64,000 nt of DNA from Halorubrum salinum (GCF_024494575.1 NZ_JANHDO010000002.1:372001-436000), one strand, 5' to 3'; shown: positions 16,469 to 25,318, numbered from the stretch's first letter. The notes: a model not told the origin generated them from the letters alone. Made by a program: numbers and translations.

Positions 16469-17803
16469 CTACCCGTCCTCGACGGGCGCGGGCGTCGCGA
16501 TCGGATCGAGCCCCTCCACGACGACGACTCGGGGTTCGTCGACGACCGTGATGCGATAGGTGTCCGCAGGCGAGAGGGTTCGGACGACGCCGTCGCCGTT
16601 CGTGTCTCCGATCGCTCGGCTGTCGGCGTCGCCGACGCGTTTCGTGACGGTGACGCCGGAGACGGGATCGCCGCTCTCCTCGTCGCGGACGGTGACGGTC
16701 ACCGGACCGCCGACGTAGCTCCGGTCGACCGTCACGTCGAAGCCGTCACCCGCCTCCGTGACCGGCTCGGTGTCGGCGAACGCGTCGAGGTCGATCCGTT
16801 GATGCTCGACGAACACCCGCGTCGTTCCGCCGCTGACGTACGTCCGGAGGAGTCCGAACTCGTGTGGCACGGTGATCCGCTGAACCGATCCCGCCCCGAA
16901 GGCGTCGGGCTGGCGGAGCGCCACCGTCTCCGGATACGCGTCGGAGACCGCGTCGATCGCCGCGTCGTTGCTGATCGAGTCGCCGTCGCGGTCCCACCGG
17001 TCCAGCCGGATCACCTCCCGGACGTACTGGCCGTCGGCGATCGTCGCCAGCACGAGCGCGTCGTCGCTCGACTGAACGTGCACGTCGGCGGTGGTGACGG
17101 CGGCGCTGGCGGCGGCGAGCGCGTGGGCGCGGACCGGTCCCTCGTACACCTGAAGCCGAACGCGTAGCTCGGCGAGCCGCGGGGGTGCGCTGAAGCCGCT
17201 CGTCTCGTCCGCGAGCGTGTCCAGCGTGTCGAGACGCTCGTCGTACTCGCGGGCGGCGGCCGCGATCCGGACGAGCTCATCGAGCAGCGCCCGGTTCGAG
17301 AGGTCGCCAGAGGCGTGTTCACGGATGGCGGTCCGTTGCCGCTCGTAGAGTCGCGCCTCGTCGCGCTCGACCCTGTCGAGCGCGTCGAGGATCCGCTGTC
17401 GGCGGTCCCCGCTCGTCTCGGCGGCGTCGACCCGCTCGACGATGGCCGCGGTCTCCATCGCCGCGTCCGTCTCGTCGACCGCGACGTCGAGTGAGGGGCC
17501 GAGGTTCGCGCCGCGGGTGGCGCTCTCGACTCGCACCGGACCGCCGTCTGCCACCGACAGCGTCCGGAAGGTGCGGTTCTCGCCCGACGCCTGCCGGGGA
17601 GCGGATGCACCGAGTCTCGCGGACGTGGACGGCGACGAGACCGCCTCGACCGGCGCGGTCGACGGCGACGAGGCGGGCGAGCGCGCGTCGGTCGGCGCTG
17701 TCGTTGCGGCGGGCGCTGTCGGGCCCGGATCGGTCGACAGGCTGGTGGCCGCGACCGGCGCAAGCAACAGGAGGACTGCGACGGCGACGGGGAGGGCCCT
17801 CAT
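16469..17803 (-). CDS. Secreted haloarchaeal protein with carboxypeptidase-regulatory-like domain
   Basis: 444 residues. A clear Sec signal peptide (MRALPVAVAVLLLLAPVAA) is followed by a Thr/Pro/Ser/Ala-rich low-complexity linker (about 20-75), a helical Glu/Arg-rich region (about 110-220, possible coiled coil), a beta domain, and a C-terminal Ig-like/CarboxypepD_reg-like fold (VTVTVRDEESGDPVSGVTVT, residues about 370-430). No C-terminal anchor. It resembles haloarchaeal secreted proteins labelled with DUF7096, from memory. Divergent from the membrane-anchored winged-helix protein at 17933, with 129 bp between them. Confidence 0.7.
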   Translation of the reverse strand: MRALPVAVAVLLLLAPVAATSLSTDPGPTAPAATTAPTDARSPASSPSTAPVEAVSSPSTSARLGASAPRQASGENRTFRTLSVADGGPVRVESATRGANLGPSLDVAVDETDAAMETAAIVERVDAAETSGDRRQRILDALDRVERDEARLYERQRTAIREHASGDLSNRALLDELVRIAAAAREYDERLDTLDTLADETSGFSAPPRLAELRVRLQVYEGPVRAHALAAASAAVTTADVHVQSSDDALVLATIADGQYVREVIRLDRWDRDGDSISNDAAIDAVSDAYPETVALRQPDAFGAGSVQRITVPHEFGLLRTYVSGGTTRVFVEHQRIDLDAFADTEPVTEAGDGFDVTVDRSYVGGPVTVTVRDEESGDPVSGVTVTKRVGDADSRAIGDTNGDGVVRTLSPADTYRITVVDEPRVVVVEGLDPIATPAPVEDG

Positions 17804-17823
17804 TAGGCGACGGTTCGCCGCGC

Positions 17824-17832
17824 GATATAAAA
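17824..17832 (-). promoter_or_regulatory. TATA box for the secreted protein gene
   Basis: Plus-strand ATATAAAAA, minus TTTTTATAT, about 25 bp upstream of the ATG at 17803. Confidence 0.5.
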
Positions 17833-17932
17833 AATCCACCCCACTGCGCCGGGCGCGTTCGCCGTCCCGTGCCGCCGTTCCATCCCGCCCATGGAAAGCG
17901 TTTTGCCCGGTGCCTGAGTGGTTTTGAGGTGT

Positions 17933-19375
17933 ATGCGGAACCCTCCGTCTCGCGTTCTCCTCGCCGCGGCCGTCGGCGTGCTCCTCCTCGCGGGCGTCTT
18001 CGCGTCCGCCGCGGGAGCCGCGGCCGCCTCCCCCTCCGCGTCGCCGGCCGACCGGGCGGCGGCCGTGACCGGTGGTCCGGTGGTCGAACAGACCGACGAC
18101 GGCGTCGATCCGACCACGGCGACGCGGATCCGGATCGAGCCCGCCTCCGACGGCGACGCCCGCTGGACCGTGTCCGTCAGGTACGCGCTCACCGACGAGG
18201 CCGATCGGGCGGCGTTCGAAACGGTCGGAGACCGGTTCGCGAACGGCGACATCGGTCCGAGCGCGAGCCTGTTCGCGGGGTTCGCCCGCGAGGCCAGCCG
18301 GAACCTCAACCGCACGATGCGGATCGAAGAGGCCGAACGCGAAGCCGTCGTCCACGAGGACACGTCGTCGTTCGAGGTCGCGGGCGAGGACGCGGTCGCC
18401 GTCGGCGAGCTTCGCCTGTCGTTCGTCTGGACGGCGTTCCTGGCGCAGGACCGCGAGGAGCTCGTGTTGGGCGACGCCTTGACGACGCCCGACGGAACGT
18501 GGCTGCGGTCGCTCGAACCGGGGCAGACGCTCGAAGTGACGACGCCGGACGGCTACACGGTCACGAGCACGACGGCGTCGCTGCGGGACAACGCCGTGGT
18601 GATCGAGGGGCCGCGGACGTTCGACGAAGGCGAGGGCGTCGCGGTCGTGTACGCGTCGACCGGGACGCCCGGACCGCCGTGGTCGATGCTCGCCGCCGCG
18701 ATCGTGGTCGGGGCGCTGATCATCGCCGGCAGCATCGTCGGCTATCGCCGACGCGAAGGCGACGCCGCCGCGGGATCCGTCGACGCGGTCGCGTCGACGG
18801 CCACCGGGGGCGACGCGAGCGCCGGCGACTCCGGTACGAGCGACGCCGGTACTGCCGAGTCGGATGCTGGCGGCCTCGCGGCCGACGGTACCGAGGCGAC
18901 GCGAAGCGGTACCGCGGCGGAGTCCGGTGGCACGGCCGAAACCGGTGCGGCTGACGAGAGCGGGACCGAGCCGCCGGCAGCCGGCGCGAGCGACGACACG
19001 CCGACCGATCCTGGTCAGGACGAGAGCGGACCGACGGGCCCGTCCGACTCGGTAGAGGGAAGCGAACAGGTCGACGAGACCGACCGGTCGCTGCTCTCCG
19101 ACGAAGAGCGCGTCGAACACCTCCTCGCCGACAACGGCGGGCGGATGCGACAGGCCGACATCGTCTCGGAGACGGGCTGGTCAGACGCGAAGGTGTCACA
19201 GCTCCTGTCGGCGATGACCGACGAGGACCGCGTCGAGAAGCTCCGGCTGGGTCGTGAGAACCTGATCTCCCTTCCCGACAGCGGAACGGACACGGGTGCG
19301 CGAAGCGGCGCCGCCGACGGCGGCGGGAGCGACCCCGACGCCGGAGTCGACCCCGACGAGCGCGGCGATCGGTAG
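17933..19375 (+). CDS. Membrane-anchored protein with extracellular domain and cytoplasmic winged helix
   Basis: 480 residues. Signal peptide or first TM (VLLAAAVGVLLLAGVFASAAGA, residues 6-28), an extracellular beta-rich domain with a motif such as WTVSVRYAL and LRLSFVWTAF (about 55-255), a TM helix near 260-282 (MLAAAIVVGALIIAGSIVGYRRR), a long Gly/Thr/Ser/Glu-rich linker (about 285-385), and a helix-turn-helix domain (DEERVEHLLADNGG, MRQADIVSETGWSDAKVSQLLSAM, about 387-445). This order suggests direct signalling from outside the cell to DNA. The divergent secreted protein gene is a natural candidate partner or target. ATG 17933 is chosen over a GTG five codons upstream. Confidence 0.8.
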   Translation: MRNPPSRVLLAAAVGVLLLAGVFASAAGAAAASPSASPADRAAAVTGGPVVEQTDDGVDPTTATRIRIEPASDGDARWTVSVRYALTDEADRAAFETVGDRFANGDIGPSASLFAGFAREASRNLNRTMRIEEAEREAVVHEDTSSFEVAGEDAVAVGELRLSFVWTAFLAQDREELVLGDALTTPDGTWLRSLEPGQTLEVTTPDGYTVTSTTASLRDNAVVIEGPRTFDEGEGVAVVYASTGTPGPPWSMLAAAIVVGALIIAGSIVGYRRREGDAAAGSVDAVASTATGGDASAGDSGTSDAGTAESDAGGLAADGTEATRSGTAAESGGTAETGAADESGTEPPAAGASDDTPTDPGQDESGPTGPSDSVEGSEQVDETDRSLLSDEERVEHLLADNGGRMRQADIVSETGWSDAKVSQLLSAMTDEDRVEKLRLGRENLISLPDSGTDTGARSGAADGGGSDPDAGVDPDERGDR

Positions 19376-19415
19376 TTCCGAAAGCCATTACACACCGAAC
19401 GCCGGAGTATCGATC

Positions 19416-20204
19416 ATGAAGGTTCTGGTGACCGTCAAGGAGGTCGCTGAGGTGAGCGATGACTTCGCGATCGAGGGGACGGATATCGCGCCGGCGGATC
19501 TCGAATACGGCCTCAACGAGTGGGACGACTACGCGGTCGAGGCGGCGGCACAGCTGGCCGAAGCCGGGATCGCCGAGGAGGTCGTCGCCGTCACGATCGG
19601 TCCGGAGCGGGCCGAGGAGACGATCCGGACCGCCTTGGCGAAGGGCGCAGATCGCGCCGTCCGCGTCTGGGACGACGCGTTCGAGACGGGGTTCACGGAC
19701 GTCAGGGCGAAGGCGACTGCGCTCGAGGCGGTCGTCGAAGACGAGGATCCGGGCCTGATCCTCGGCGGCGTCCAGGCGGCCGACACCGGGTTCGGCGCGA
19801 CGGGCGTCGCGCTCGCGGAGCGGATCGGCTTCGAGCACGCCGCGGTCGTCAACGATCTGGAGATCGATCCCGACGCGGGCGTCGCGCACGTCCACCGCGA
19901 ACTGGAGGGAGGCGTCGAGGAGCTGACGGACGTCGACCTCCCGGCCGTGTTGACCGTTCAGACCGGGCTCAACGAGCCGCGGTACGCGAGCCTCCGCGGG
20001 ATACGACAGGCTCAACAGAAGGAGATAGCCGCGCGAGAGCTGGCCGATCTGGGACTCGCCGCCGCCGACGTCGAGAGCGACGTGACGATCACGTCGATGA
20101 CCGAGCCGGAGAGCGAGTCCGACGCCGAGCTGATCGAGGGCGACGCGACAGCGGCCGCGGGCCGCCTCGCCGAGGTCCTGCGGGAGACGGGGGTGGTGGC
20201 GTGA
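19416..20204 (+). CDS. etfB: Electron transfer flavoprotein subunit beta
   Basis: 262 residues. Begins MKVLVTVKEVAEVSDDF, with the ETF-beta signature region LEYGLNEWDDYAVEAAAQLAE and the AMP/FAD-binding stretch near VVEDEDPGLILGGVQAADTG. It forms a heterodimer with EtfA to carry electrons from acyl-CoA or other dehydrogenases to the respiratory chain. A weak ribosome binding sequence (GGAG) precedes the ATG. The stop codon overlaps the GTG start of etfA (GTGA). Confidence 0.94.
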   Translation: MKVLVTVKEVAEVSDDFAIEGTDIAPADLEYGLNEWDDYAVEAAAQLAEAGIAEEVVAVTIGPERAEETIRTALAKGADRAVRVWDDAFETGFTDVRAKATALEAVVEDEDPGLILGGVQAADTGFGATGVALAERIGFEHAAVVNDLEIDPDAGVAHVHRELEGGVEELTDVDLPAVLTVQTGLNEPRYASLRGIRQAQQKEIAARELADLGLAAADVESDVTITSMTEPESESDAELIEGDATAAAGRLAEVLRETGVVA

Positions 20205-21151
20205 CGGACGACGCGCTCGTCGTCGCCGAACACCGCCGCGGAGAGCTTCGAGACGTCTCCTACGAGGCGATCACCGCGGGTCGGGAGCTAGCCGACGCAC
20301 GCGGGGGCGACTGCCACGTCGCGGTCGTCGCCGGCGACGTCGACGCCTTCGCCGAAGACCTGAACCGCGAGGGAGTCGACGCGATCCACGCGGTCCCGAA
20401 CGGCGAGGAGTTCGACCACACCGTCTACCAGGCGGCCGTTCGGCAGCTCGCAGAGCGGATCGACGCCGGATCGATCGTGACCCCGAACTCCGTCAACGGG
20501 CTCGACTACGCGCCCGCGCTCGCGGAGGACCTCGGCGTCCCGATCGTCACCGACGCGATCGGCGTCGCGTACGACGACGGGCTGACCGTCACCCGCGAGA
20601 TGTACGGCTCGAAGGTCGAGACGACCGTCGACGTGGCAGGCGATCGCTTCGTCGTCACGGTCCGGGGCGGCGAGTGGGCCCCGGCGGAGGGCGTCGGCGA
20701 CGCGGCCGTCGAGACGAGCGAGGTCGACCTCCCCGAGTCGGGCGCTCGCGTCACCGGCTTCGAGGAGGTCGGCGGCGGCGACGTCGACATCGCGGACGCC
20801 GACGTGCTCGTCTCTGTCGGCCGCGGGATCGGCGAGGAGGAGAACCTGGAGCTGGTCGAGGAACTGGCCGACGCGCTCGGGGCGACCCTGTCCGCGTCGC
20901 GGCCGATCGTCGACAACGGCTGGCTGCCGAAGAACCGGCAGGTCGGCCAGTCGGGCAAGGTCGTCACCCCCGACGTGTATCTCGCGGTCGGCATCTCCGG
21001 CGCGGTCCAGCACGTCGCCGGCATGAAGGGCGCAGACACGATAATCGCGATCAACACCGACCCGAACGCGCCGATCTTCGACATCGCCGACTACGGGATC
21101 GTCGGCGACCTCTTCGACGTGGTGCCCGCGCTCGTCGACGAGTTCGAGTGA
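20201..21151 (+). CDS. etfA: Electron transfer flavoprotein subunit alpha
   Basis: 316 residues from GTG 20201, which overlaps the etfB stop by 4 bp and implies translational coupling. The N-terminal ETF domain is followed by the C-terminal FAD domain with [43 protein letters not shown] and [16 protein letters not shown], ending in the conserved [25 protein letters not shown]. No FixC/FixX-like quinone oxidoreductase gene lies nearby. Works with EtfB in the cytoplasm. Confidence 0.95.
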   Translation: MTDDALVVAEHRRGELRDVSYEAITAGRELADARGGDCHVAVVAGDVDAFAEDLNREGVDAIHAVPNGEEFDHTVYQAAVRQLAERIDAGSIVTPNSVNGLDYAPALAEDLGVPIVTDAIGVAYDDGLTVTREMYGSKVETTVDVAGDRFVVTVRGGEWAPAEGVGDAAVETSEVDLPESGARVTGFEEVGGGDVDIADADVLVSVGRGIGEEENLELVEELADALGATLSASRPIVDNGWLPKNRQVGQSGKVVTPDVYLAVGISGAVQHVAGMKGADTIIAINTDPNAPIFDIADYGIVGDLFDVVPALVDEFE

Positions 21152-21165
21152 GCGCCTCTCGGTTC

Positions 21166-21172
21166 GTTTATC
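21166..21172 (+). promoter_or_regulatory. TATA box for rfcS
   Basis: GTTTATC about 29 bp upstream of ATG 21198, consistent with a leaderless transcript. Confidence 0.5.
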
Positions 21173-21197
21173 ACCCCGCCGGTCGTCCGATCGGGCA

Positions 21198-22181
21198 ATG
21201 AGCGAGGCCGACGAGCAGCCGGCTGCGACCGCGACGGGCCGGGAGATCTGGATCGAGAAATACCGGCCGCAGTCGCTCGACGACATCCACGGCCAAGAGG
21301 AGATAGTCGAGCGGCTCCAGAGCTACATCGCACAGGACGACGTGCCCCACCTCTTATTTTCAGGGCAAGCAGGAGTTGGTAAAACAACTGCTGCAACCGC
21401 CATCGCCCGCGAAATCTACGGCGAGGACAACTGGCGCGGGAACTTCCTAGAGCTCAACGCCTCCGACCAGCGCGGGATCGACGTGGTGCGCGACCGGATC
21501 AAGGGGTTCGCGCGCTCGTCGTTCGGCGGCGACTTCCGGATCGTGTTTCTCGACGAGGCGGACAGCCTCACCGATGACGCACAATCAGCGCTCCGCCGGA
21601 CGATGGAGCAGTTCTCCGATAACACCCGATTCATCCTCTCGTGTAACTACTCGTCGAAGATCATCGACCCGATCCAGTCTCGGTGTGCCGTCTTCCGGTT
21701 CTCGCCGCTGTCGGACGAGGCGGTGGCCGCGCAGGTGCGCGAGATCGCCGCCGCGGAGGGGATCGAGGTGACCGACGCGGGCGTCGACGCCCTCGTCTAC
21801 GCCGCAGACGGCGACATGCGCCGCGCGATCAACTCGCTGCAGGCCGCGGCGACGACCGGCGAGGTCGTCGACGAGGAGGCGGTGTACGCGATCACCGCCA
21901 CGGCCCGGCCCGAGGAGATCGAGTCGATGGTGACGGACGCCTTGGACGGCGACTTCACCAAGGCGCGAGCGACGCTCGACACGCTCTTGACCGAGACGGG
22001 GATGGCCGGCGGGGACGTGATAGACCAGCTCCACCGCTCGGTCTGGGAGTTCGACCTCACGGAGCGGGAGGCCGTCCGCCTGATGGAGCGGATCGGCGAG
22101 GCCGACTACCGGATCGCGGAGGGCGCGAACGAGCAGGTGCAACTGGAGTCGCTTCTCGCCGCGCTGTCGCTCGCGGAGTAG
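21198..22181 (+). CDS. rfcS: Replication factor C small subunit (clamp loader)
   Basis: 327 residues. AAA+ ATPase that loads the PCNA sliding clamp. Walker A is GQAGVGKTT (residues 56-64), Walker B is [10 protein letters not shown], sensor 1 is [10 protein letters not shown], and the arginine-finger SRC motif is [11 protein letters not shown]; the collar domain follows. No intein is present, although archaeal RFC small subunits often carry inteins at the P-loop. Codons 53-66, over Walker A, are strongly AT-rich at third positions (13 of 14), unlike the rest of the gene; a weaker cluster covers the DDAQSA codons near 21573-21587. Confidence 0.96.
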   Translation: MSEADEQPAATATGREIWIEKYRPQSLDDIHGQEEIVERLQSYIAQDDVPHLLFSGQAGVGKTTAATAIAREIYGEDNWRGNFLELNASDQRGIDVVRDRIKGFARSSFGGDFRIVFLDEADSLTDDAQSALRRTMEQFSDNTRFILSCNYSSKIIDPIQSRCAVFRFSPLSDEAVAAQVREIAAAEGIEVTDAGVDALVYAADGDMRRAINSLQAAATTGEVVDEEAVYAITATARPEEIESMVTDALDGDFTKARATLDTLLTETGMAGGDVIDQLHRSVWEFDLTEREAVRLMERIGEADYRIAEGANEQVQLESLLAALSLAE

Positions 22182-22225
22182 CCGACCGAACGAGAGGCCG
22201 CGGGAGATCACCTGCGTCGACCGAT

Positions 22226-22735
22226 TCAGTCGAGCAGGTCCTCGACCGCGTCGTCGACGGCCTCGGCGTCGGGGAACTCGGGGTGTTCGCTCGCGACCCA
22301 CGCGTACTCGACGGTCCGGTCGGCGTCGAGGAGGAAGACGGCCGGGCGGGTCTCCGTGATCCCGGTCATGCCGTCGATGTCGTGGGCGAGGCCGTACTCC
22401 TCGATCACGCCCGCGCCGGGGTCGGAGAAGATCCGGACGCCCTCGGCGCGCTCTCCGAGCAGGCGCTTGTGGGCGTACGGCGTGGAGACGGACAGTCCGA
22501 CCACGTCGAGGTCCTCGGCCCATCCGTGCTCGTCGACCGTGTTGTAGAGGTACGTCGCCTGGAACGCGCCGTCCATCGGGTGGAAAACGAGGAGCGTGGG
22601 TCCGTCGACGACGGAGTCGAGCGATCGGTCTTCCCAGTACTCCGTGTCGACGAGCGGGCGGGTGAAGTCGGGAGCGGTGTCGCCCTCGGCGACGTGGTCG
22701 GTCTCGGGCAGGGAAACGACGTCGAAGTCGGGCAT
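22226..22735 (-). CDS. Peroxiredoxin-fold (AhpC/TSA-like) protein lacking cysteine
   Basis: 169 residues with a thioredoxin/peroxiredoxin-like layout: VAEGDTAPDFTRPLVD, then LLVFHPMDGAFQATYLYNTV where the peroxidatic Cys normally stands, then VVGLSVSTPYAHKRLL, FSDPGAGVIEEYGLA and TRPAVFLLDADRTVEYAWV. There is no Cys anywhere, so it cannot act as a normal peroxidase. The upstream glutaredoxin-like gene ends one base before this ATG, so they form one operon. A scaffolding or binding role is possible; function unknown. A GTG three codons upstream is an alternative start. Confidence 0.82.
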   Translation of the reverse strand: MPDFDVVSLPETDHVAEGDTAPDFTRPLVDTEYWEDRSLDSVVDGPTLLVFHPMDGAFQATYLYNTVDEHGWAEDLDVVGLSVSTPYAHKRLLGERAEGVRIFSDPGAGVIEEYGLAHDIDGMTGITETRPAVFLLDADRTVEYAWVASEHPEFPDAEAVDDAVEDLLD

Positions 22736-22736
22736 C

Positions 22737-22997
22737 TCAGGCACCCCCCTCGCCGTAGGTACCTTCGAGGTACTCGACGATGTTCGCGCTCTCGGACATC
22801 GTCACGCCCGTCTCCGGGTCGACGATCGCCGGGACGCTCCGGGCACCGGAGACGCGCTTGACGACGTTGCGCTCCGAGTGCATCGGCTCGACGTACCGGG
22901 ACCGGTACGAGACGTCGAGCTCGTTCAGCGTCCGGACGACGCGCTCGCAGTACGGACACGCCTGTAGTCGGTACAGGGTGATCTGTGGTTCAGTCAT
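22737..22997 (-). CDS. Glutaredoxin-like / GST N-terminal domain protein
   Basis: 86 residues. Thioredoxin fold with the dithiol active site CPYC (RLQACPYCERVVRTLNEL), the cis-Pro segment ARSVPAIVDPETG and the C-terminal SESANIVEYLEGTYG helix. It lies in one operon with the cysteine-free peroxiredoxin-like protein. Haloarchaea lack glutathione and use gamma-glutamylcysteine, so the reductant is probably not glutathione (known for the group, not visible here). ATG 22997 starts directly at the domain. Confidence 0.88.
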   Translation of the reverse strand: MTEPQITLYRLQACPYCERVVRTLNELDVSYRSRYVEPMHSERNVVKRVSGARSVPAIVDPETGVTMSESANIVEYLEGTYGEGGA

Positions 22998-23127
22998 GCG
23001 CGTCGTTTCGGACGCGGAACGGGTAACCGTATCGGCGGCGGCACGCTGTGTGCGGCCGCGGTGCCCGGTTCGCACCCGACGACACCGCCCGAAGGTAATC
23101 CTTTAACCCCGTGCCGCCGGAAGACGA

Positions 23128-24513
23128 ATGAACATGGGCCCGTCGTCGCTCGCGCTGGCTGTCGACCCCCTCCAGCTTCCGCTGCCGGGACTGGATATGA
23201 TCGCCGTCCTCGGAATCCTGGCGATCCTCTTGTTAGTCGCCCTGTCGGCGTTCTTCTCCTCCTCTGAGATCGCGATGTTCTCGCTCCCGCAACACCGCGT
23301 CGACAGCCTCGTCGACGAGGGCGTCGCGGGCGCGGAGACGATCCGCGAGATGAAGGCGAACCCCCACCGACTGCTGGTGACGATCCTCGTCGGCAACAAC
23401 ATCGTCAACGTCGCGATGACCTCCATCGCGACCGCGCTGTTCGGGATCTACCTCTCTCGCGGACAGTCGGTCCTCGCGTCCACGTTCGGGATCACGACGC
23501 TCGTGCTGATCTTCGGCGAGAGCGCGCCGAAGTCGTACGCCGTCGAGAACACGGAGTCGTGGGCGCTGCGGATCGCCCGCCCGCTGAAGCTCTCGGAGTA
23601 CGCGCTCTACCCGCTGGTGGTGACGTTCGATTACATCGTCAAGGGGGTCAACAGCGTCATCGGCGGCTCCGCGGCCATCGAATCGACGTACGTCACCCGC
23701 GACGAGATCCAGGACATCATCGAGACGGGCGAGCGGGAGGGCGTCATCGAGGAGGAGGAACGCGAGATGCTCGACCGCATCTTCCGGTTCAACAACACCA
23801 TCGCCAAGGAGGTGATGACGCCGCGGCTCGACGTCACGGCGGTCGCGAAGGAGTCGAACGTCGAGGAGGCGATAGAGACGTGCATCCAGGCGGACCACGA
23901 GCGCGTCCCCGTCTACGAGGGGAACCTCGACAACATCATCGGCGTCGTGACCGTCCGGGACCTGGTCCGTGAGCTGCGCTACTCGGAGGGCGAGCCGTCC
24001 CTGGCCCGGGTCGTCAAGCCGACGCTGCACGTCCCCGAGTCGAAGAACGCCGACGAGCTGCTCGCGGAGATGCAGGACAACCGCCTCCAGATGGTCACCG
24101 TCATCGACGAGTTCGGCACGACGGAGGGGATCATCACCCTCGAAGACATGGTCGAAGAGATCGTCGGCGAGATCTTGGAGGGCGACGAGTCCGCGCCCGT
24201 CGAGTTCATCGAGGAGAACGTCGCGGTCGTGCAGGGCGAGGTGAACATCGACGAGGTGAACGACTTACTCGACATCGACCTCCCGGAGGGCGAGGAGTTC
24301 GAGACGCTCGCCGGGTTCGTGTTCAACCGCGCCGGCCGCCTCGTCGAGGAGGGGGAGGAGATCGAGTTCGACGGCGTTCGCATCCGGATCGAGCGCGTCG
24401 ACAACACCCGGATCATGTCCGCTCGGGTAACGGTGCTCGACGTCGACGACGTCGACGCGGCCGCAGCGGGCGAGCCGGGCGGGACCGAGGCCGCCACGGA
24501 CGACACGGCCTGA
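23128..24513 (+). CDS. CNNM/CorC-type membrane protein (DUF21, two CBS, CorC_HlyC domains)
   Basis: 461 residues. A DUF21/CNNM transmembrane domain (three to four helices, about residues 20-190, starting LLVALSAFFSSSEIAMFSLP) is followed by a CBS pair (about 205-330; EVMTPRLDVTAVAKES, VPVYEGNLDNIIGVVTVRDLV, DEFGTTEGIITLEDMVEEIVGEI) and a CorC_HlyC ligand domain (about 345-440). Family members are linked to Mg2+/Co2+ homeostasis; the old label is hemolysin-like. A TATA-like CCTTTAACC near 23100-23106 precedes the ATG. Convergent with the HExxH protein gene. Confidence 0.92.
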   Translation: MNMGPSSLALAVDPLQLPLPGLDMIAVLGILAILLLVALSAFFSSSEIAMFSLPQHRVDSLVDEGVAGAETIREMKANPHRLLVTILVGNNIVNVAMTSIATALFGIYLSRGQSVLASTFGITTLVLIFGESAPKSYAVENTESWALRIARPLKLSEYALYPLVVTFDYIVKGVNSVIGGSAAIESTYVTRDEIQDIIETGEREGVIEEEEREMLDRIFRFNNTIAKEVMTPRLDVTAVAKESNVEEAIETCIQADHERVPVYEGNLDNIIGVVTVRDLVRELRYSEGEPSLARVVKPTLHVPESKNADELLAEMQDNRLQMVTVIDEFGTTEGIITLEDMVEEIVGEILEGDESAPVEFIEENVAVVQGEVNIDEVNDLLDIDLPEGEEFETLAGFVFNRAGRLVEEGEEIEFDGVRIRIERVDNTRIMSARVTVLDVDDVDAAAAGEPGGTEAATDDTA

Positions 24514-24539
24514 GCGACCGCCGTCGACGCGGTGATCCG

Positions 24540-24599
24540 CTACCTCTCAACGGTACGCTCTACCTCTCGACGGCGAGTTCTACCTCTCAGATGGCGTAT
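24540..24599. repeat. Three 20-bp-spaced CTACCTCTC repeats
   Basis: CTACCTCTC begins at 24540, 24560 and 24580 with exactly 20 bp between copies; the intervening bases are also partly alike. The third copy includes the stop codon of the gene at 24587. The repeats fill the space between two convergent genes. Confidence 0.85.
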
Positions 24600-25318
24600 G
24601 CGCGAGCGGCGTCGACGAGGGCCTTCCGGTAGTCGCTCTCGGAGGGGTCGGGACCGAGCGCGAGGAACCGCCCTTTGAACGCGTCGACGTCGACCGCGTC
24701 GGTGTCGCTGCCGGCGGCCCGCGCGAGGTCGTAGATCCGGTGACCGGGGCCGGCGATGTCGTGGCGTTCGACCAGCGCGAGCGCGAAGGCGGCGTTGACG
24801 GCGGTGATCTCCGGGTCCGCACCACCCGTGACCGGCGGCGAGCCGTCTCGCGACACGGTCGGCCTGTCGGCGACGGCGGCCGCGAGGGTCGATTCGAGGA
24901 AGCCGAGTAGCTTGTCGGCGGGCGCGACCGAGAGCGTGATGTCGTCGGCGTAGATGTCTTTCATGTGATTTGCGATCTGATAGCAGTGCGCGAGCTTCCG
25001 TCGCTCGACGCGCTCGCCGGAGAGACCAAGGTACAGCGCCTCCTCCGTCGACTGGACGTGCGAGGCGTGGCCCTCCTCGTAGCGGGCCATGTGCGATAGT
25101 TCGTGGACCGCCAGCTCGCGGGCCATCGCGCTCGTGGCGGCGCGCTTCGAGACGTTCAACACGTGGTAGCCGTCGTAGTGACCGGCCCACGTCCGCTCGT
25201 CGGGGTCCTCGCGCACCTTCACGTGGACGGGATCGGCGAGCGAGCACTCGGTCTCGAACAGGTCTGCGGCACCGAGGAACGGATCGGGAGGGACGTCTCC
25301 CTGCACGCGGAGATCCAT
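24587..25318 (-). CDS. DUF5781-like protein with HExxH metalloprotease motif
   Basis: 243 residues, soluble. A zinc-metalloprotease-like motif HELSH sits in ELAVHELSHMARYEEGHASH at about residues 71-76, the typical HExxH layout, with a nearby His-rich helix. The rest (HYDGYHVLNVSKRAATSAMA before, and IYADDITLSVAPADKLLGFLE after) suggests a helical domain. It resembles the haloarchaeal DUF5781 family, from memory. Substrate is unknown and proteolysis is not shown. Convergent with the CorC-type gene. Confidence 0.72.
   Translation of the reverse strand: MDLRVQGDVPPDPFLGAADLFETECSLADPVHVKVREDPDERTWAGHYDGYHVLNVSKRAATSAMARELAVHELSHMARYEEGHASHVQSTEEALYLGLSGERVERRKLAHCYQIANHMKDIYADDITLSVAPADKLLGFLESTLAAAVADRPTVSRDGSPPVTGGADPEITAVNAAFALALVERHDIAGPGHRIYDLARAAGSDTDAVDVDAFKGRFLALGPDPSESDYRKALVDAARAYAI

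Noticed and set aside
20201-21151. Idea that etfBA is part of a FixABCX-type bifurcating complex
   Set aside because: No fixC or fixX-like genes follow; rfcS comes next.
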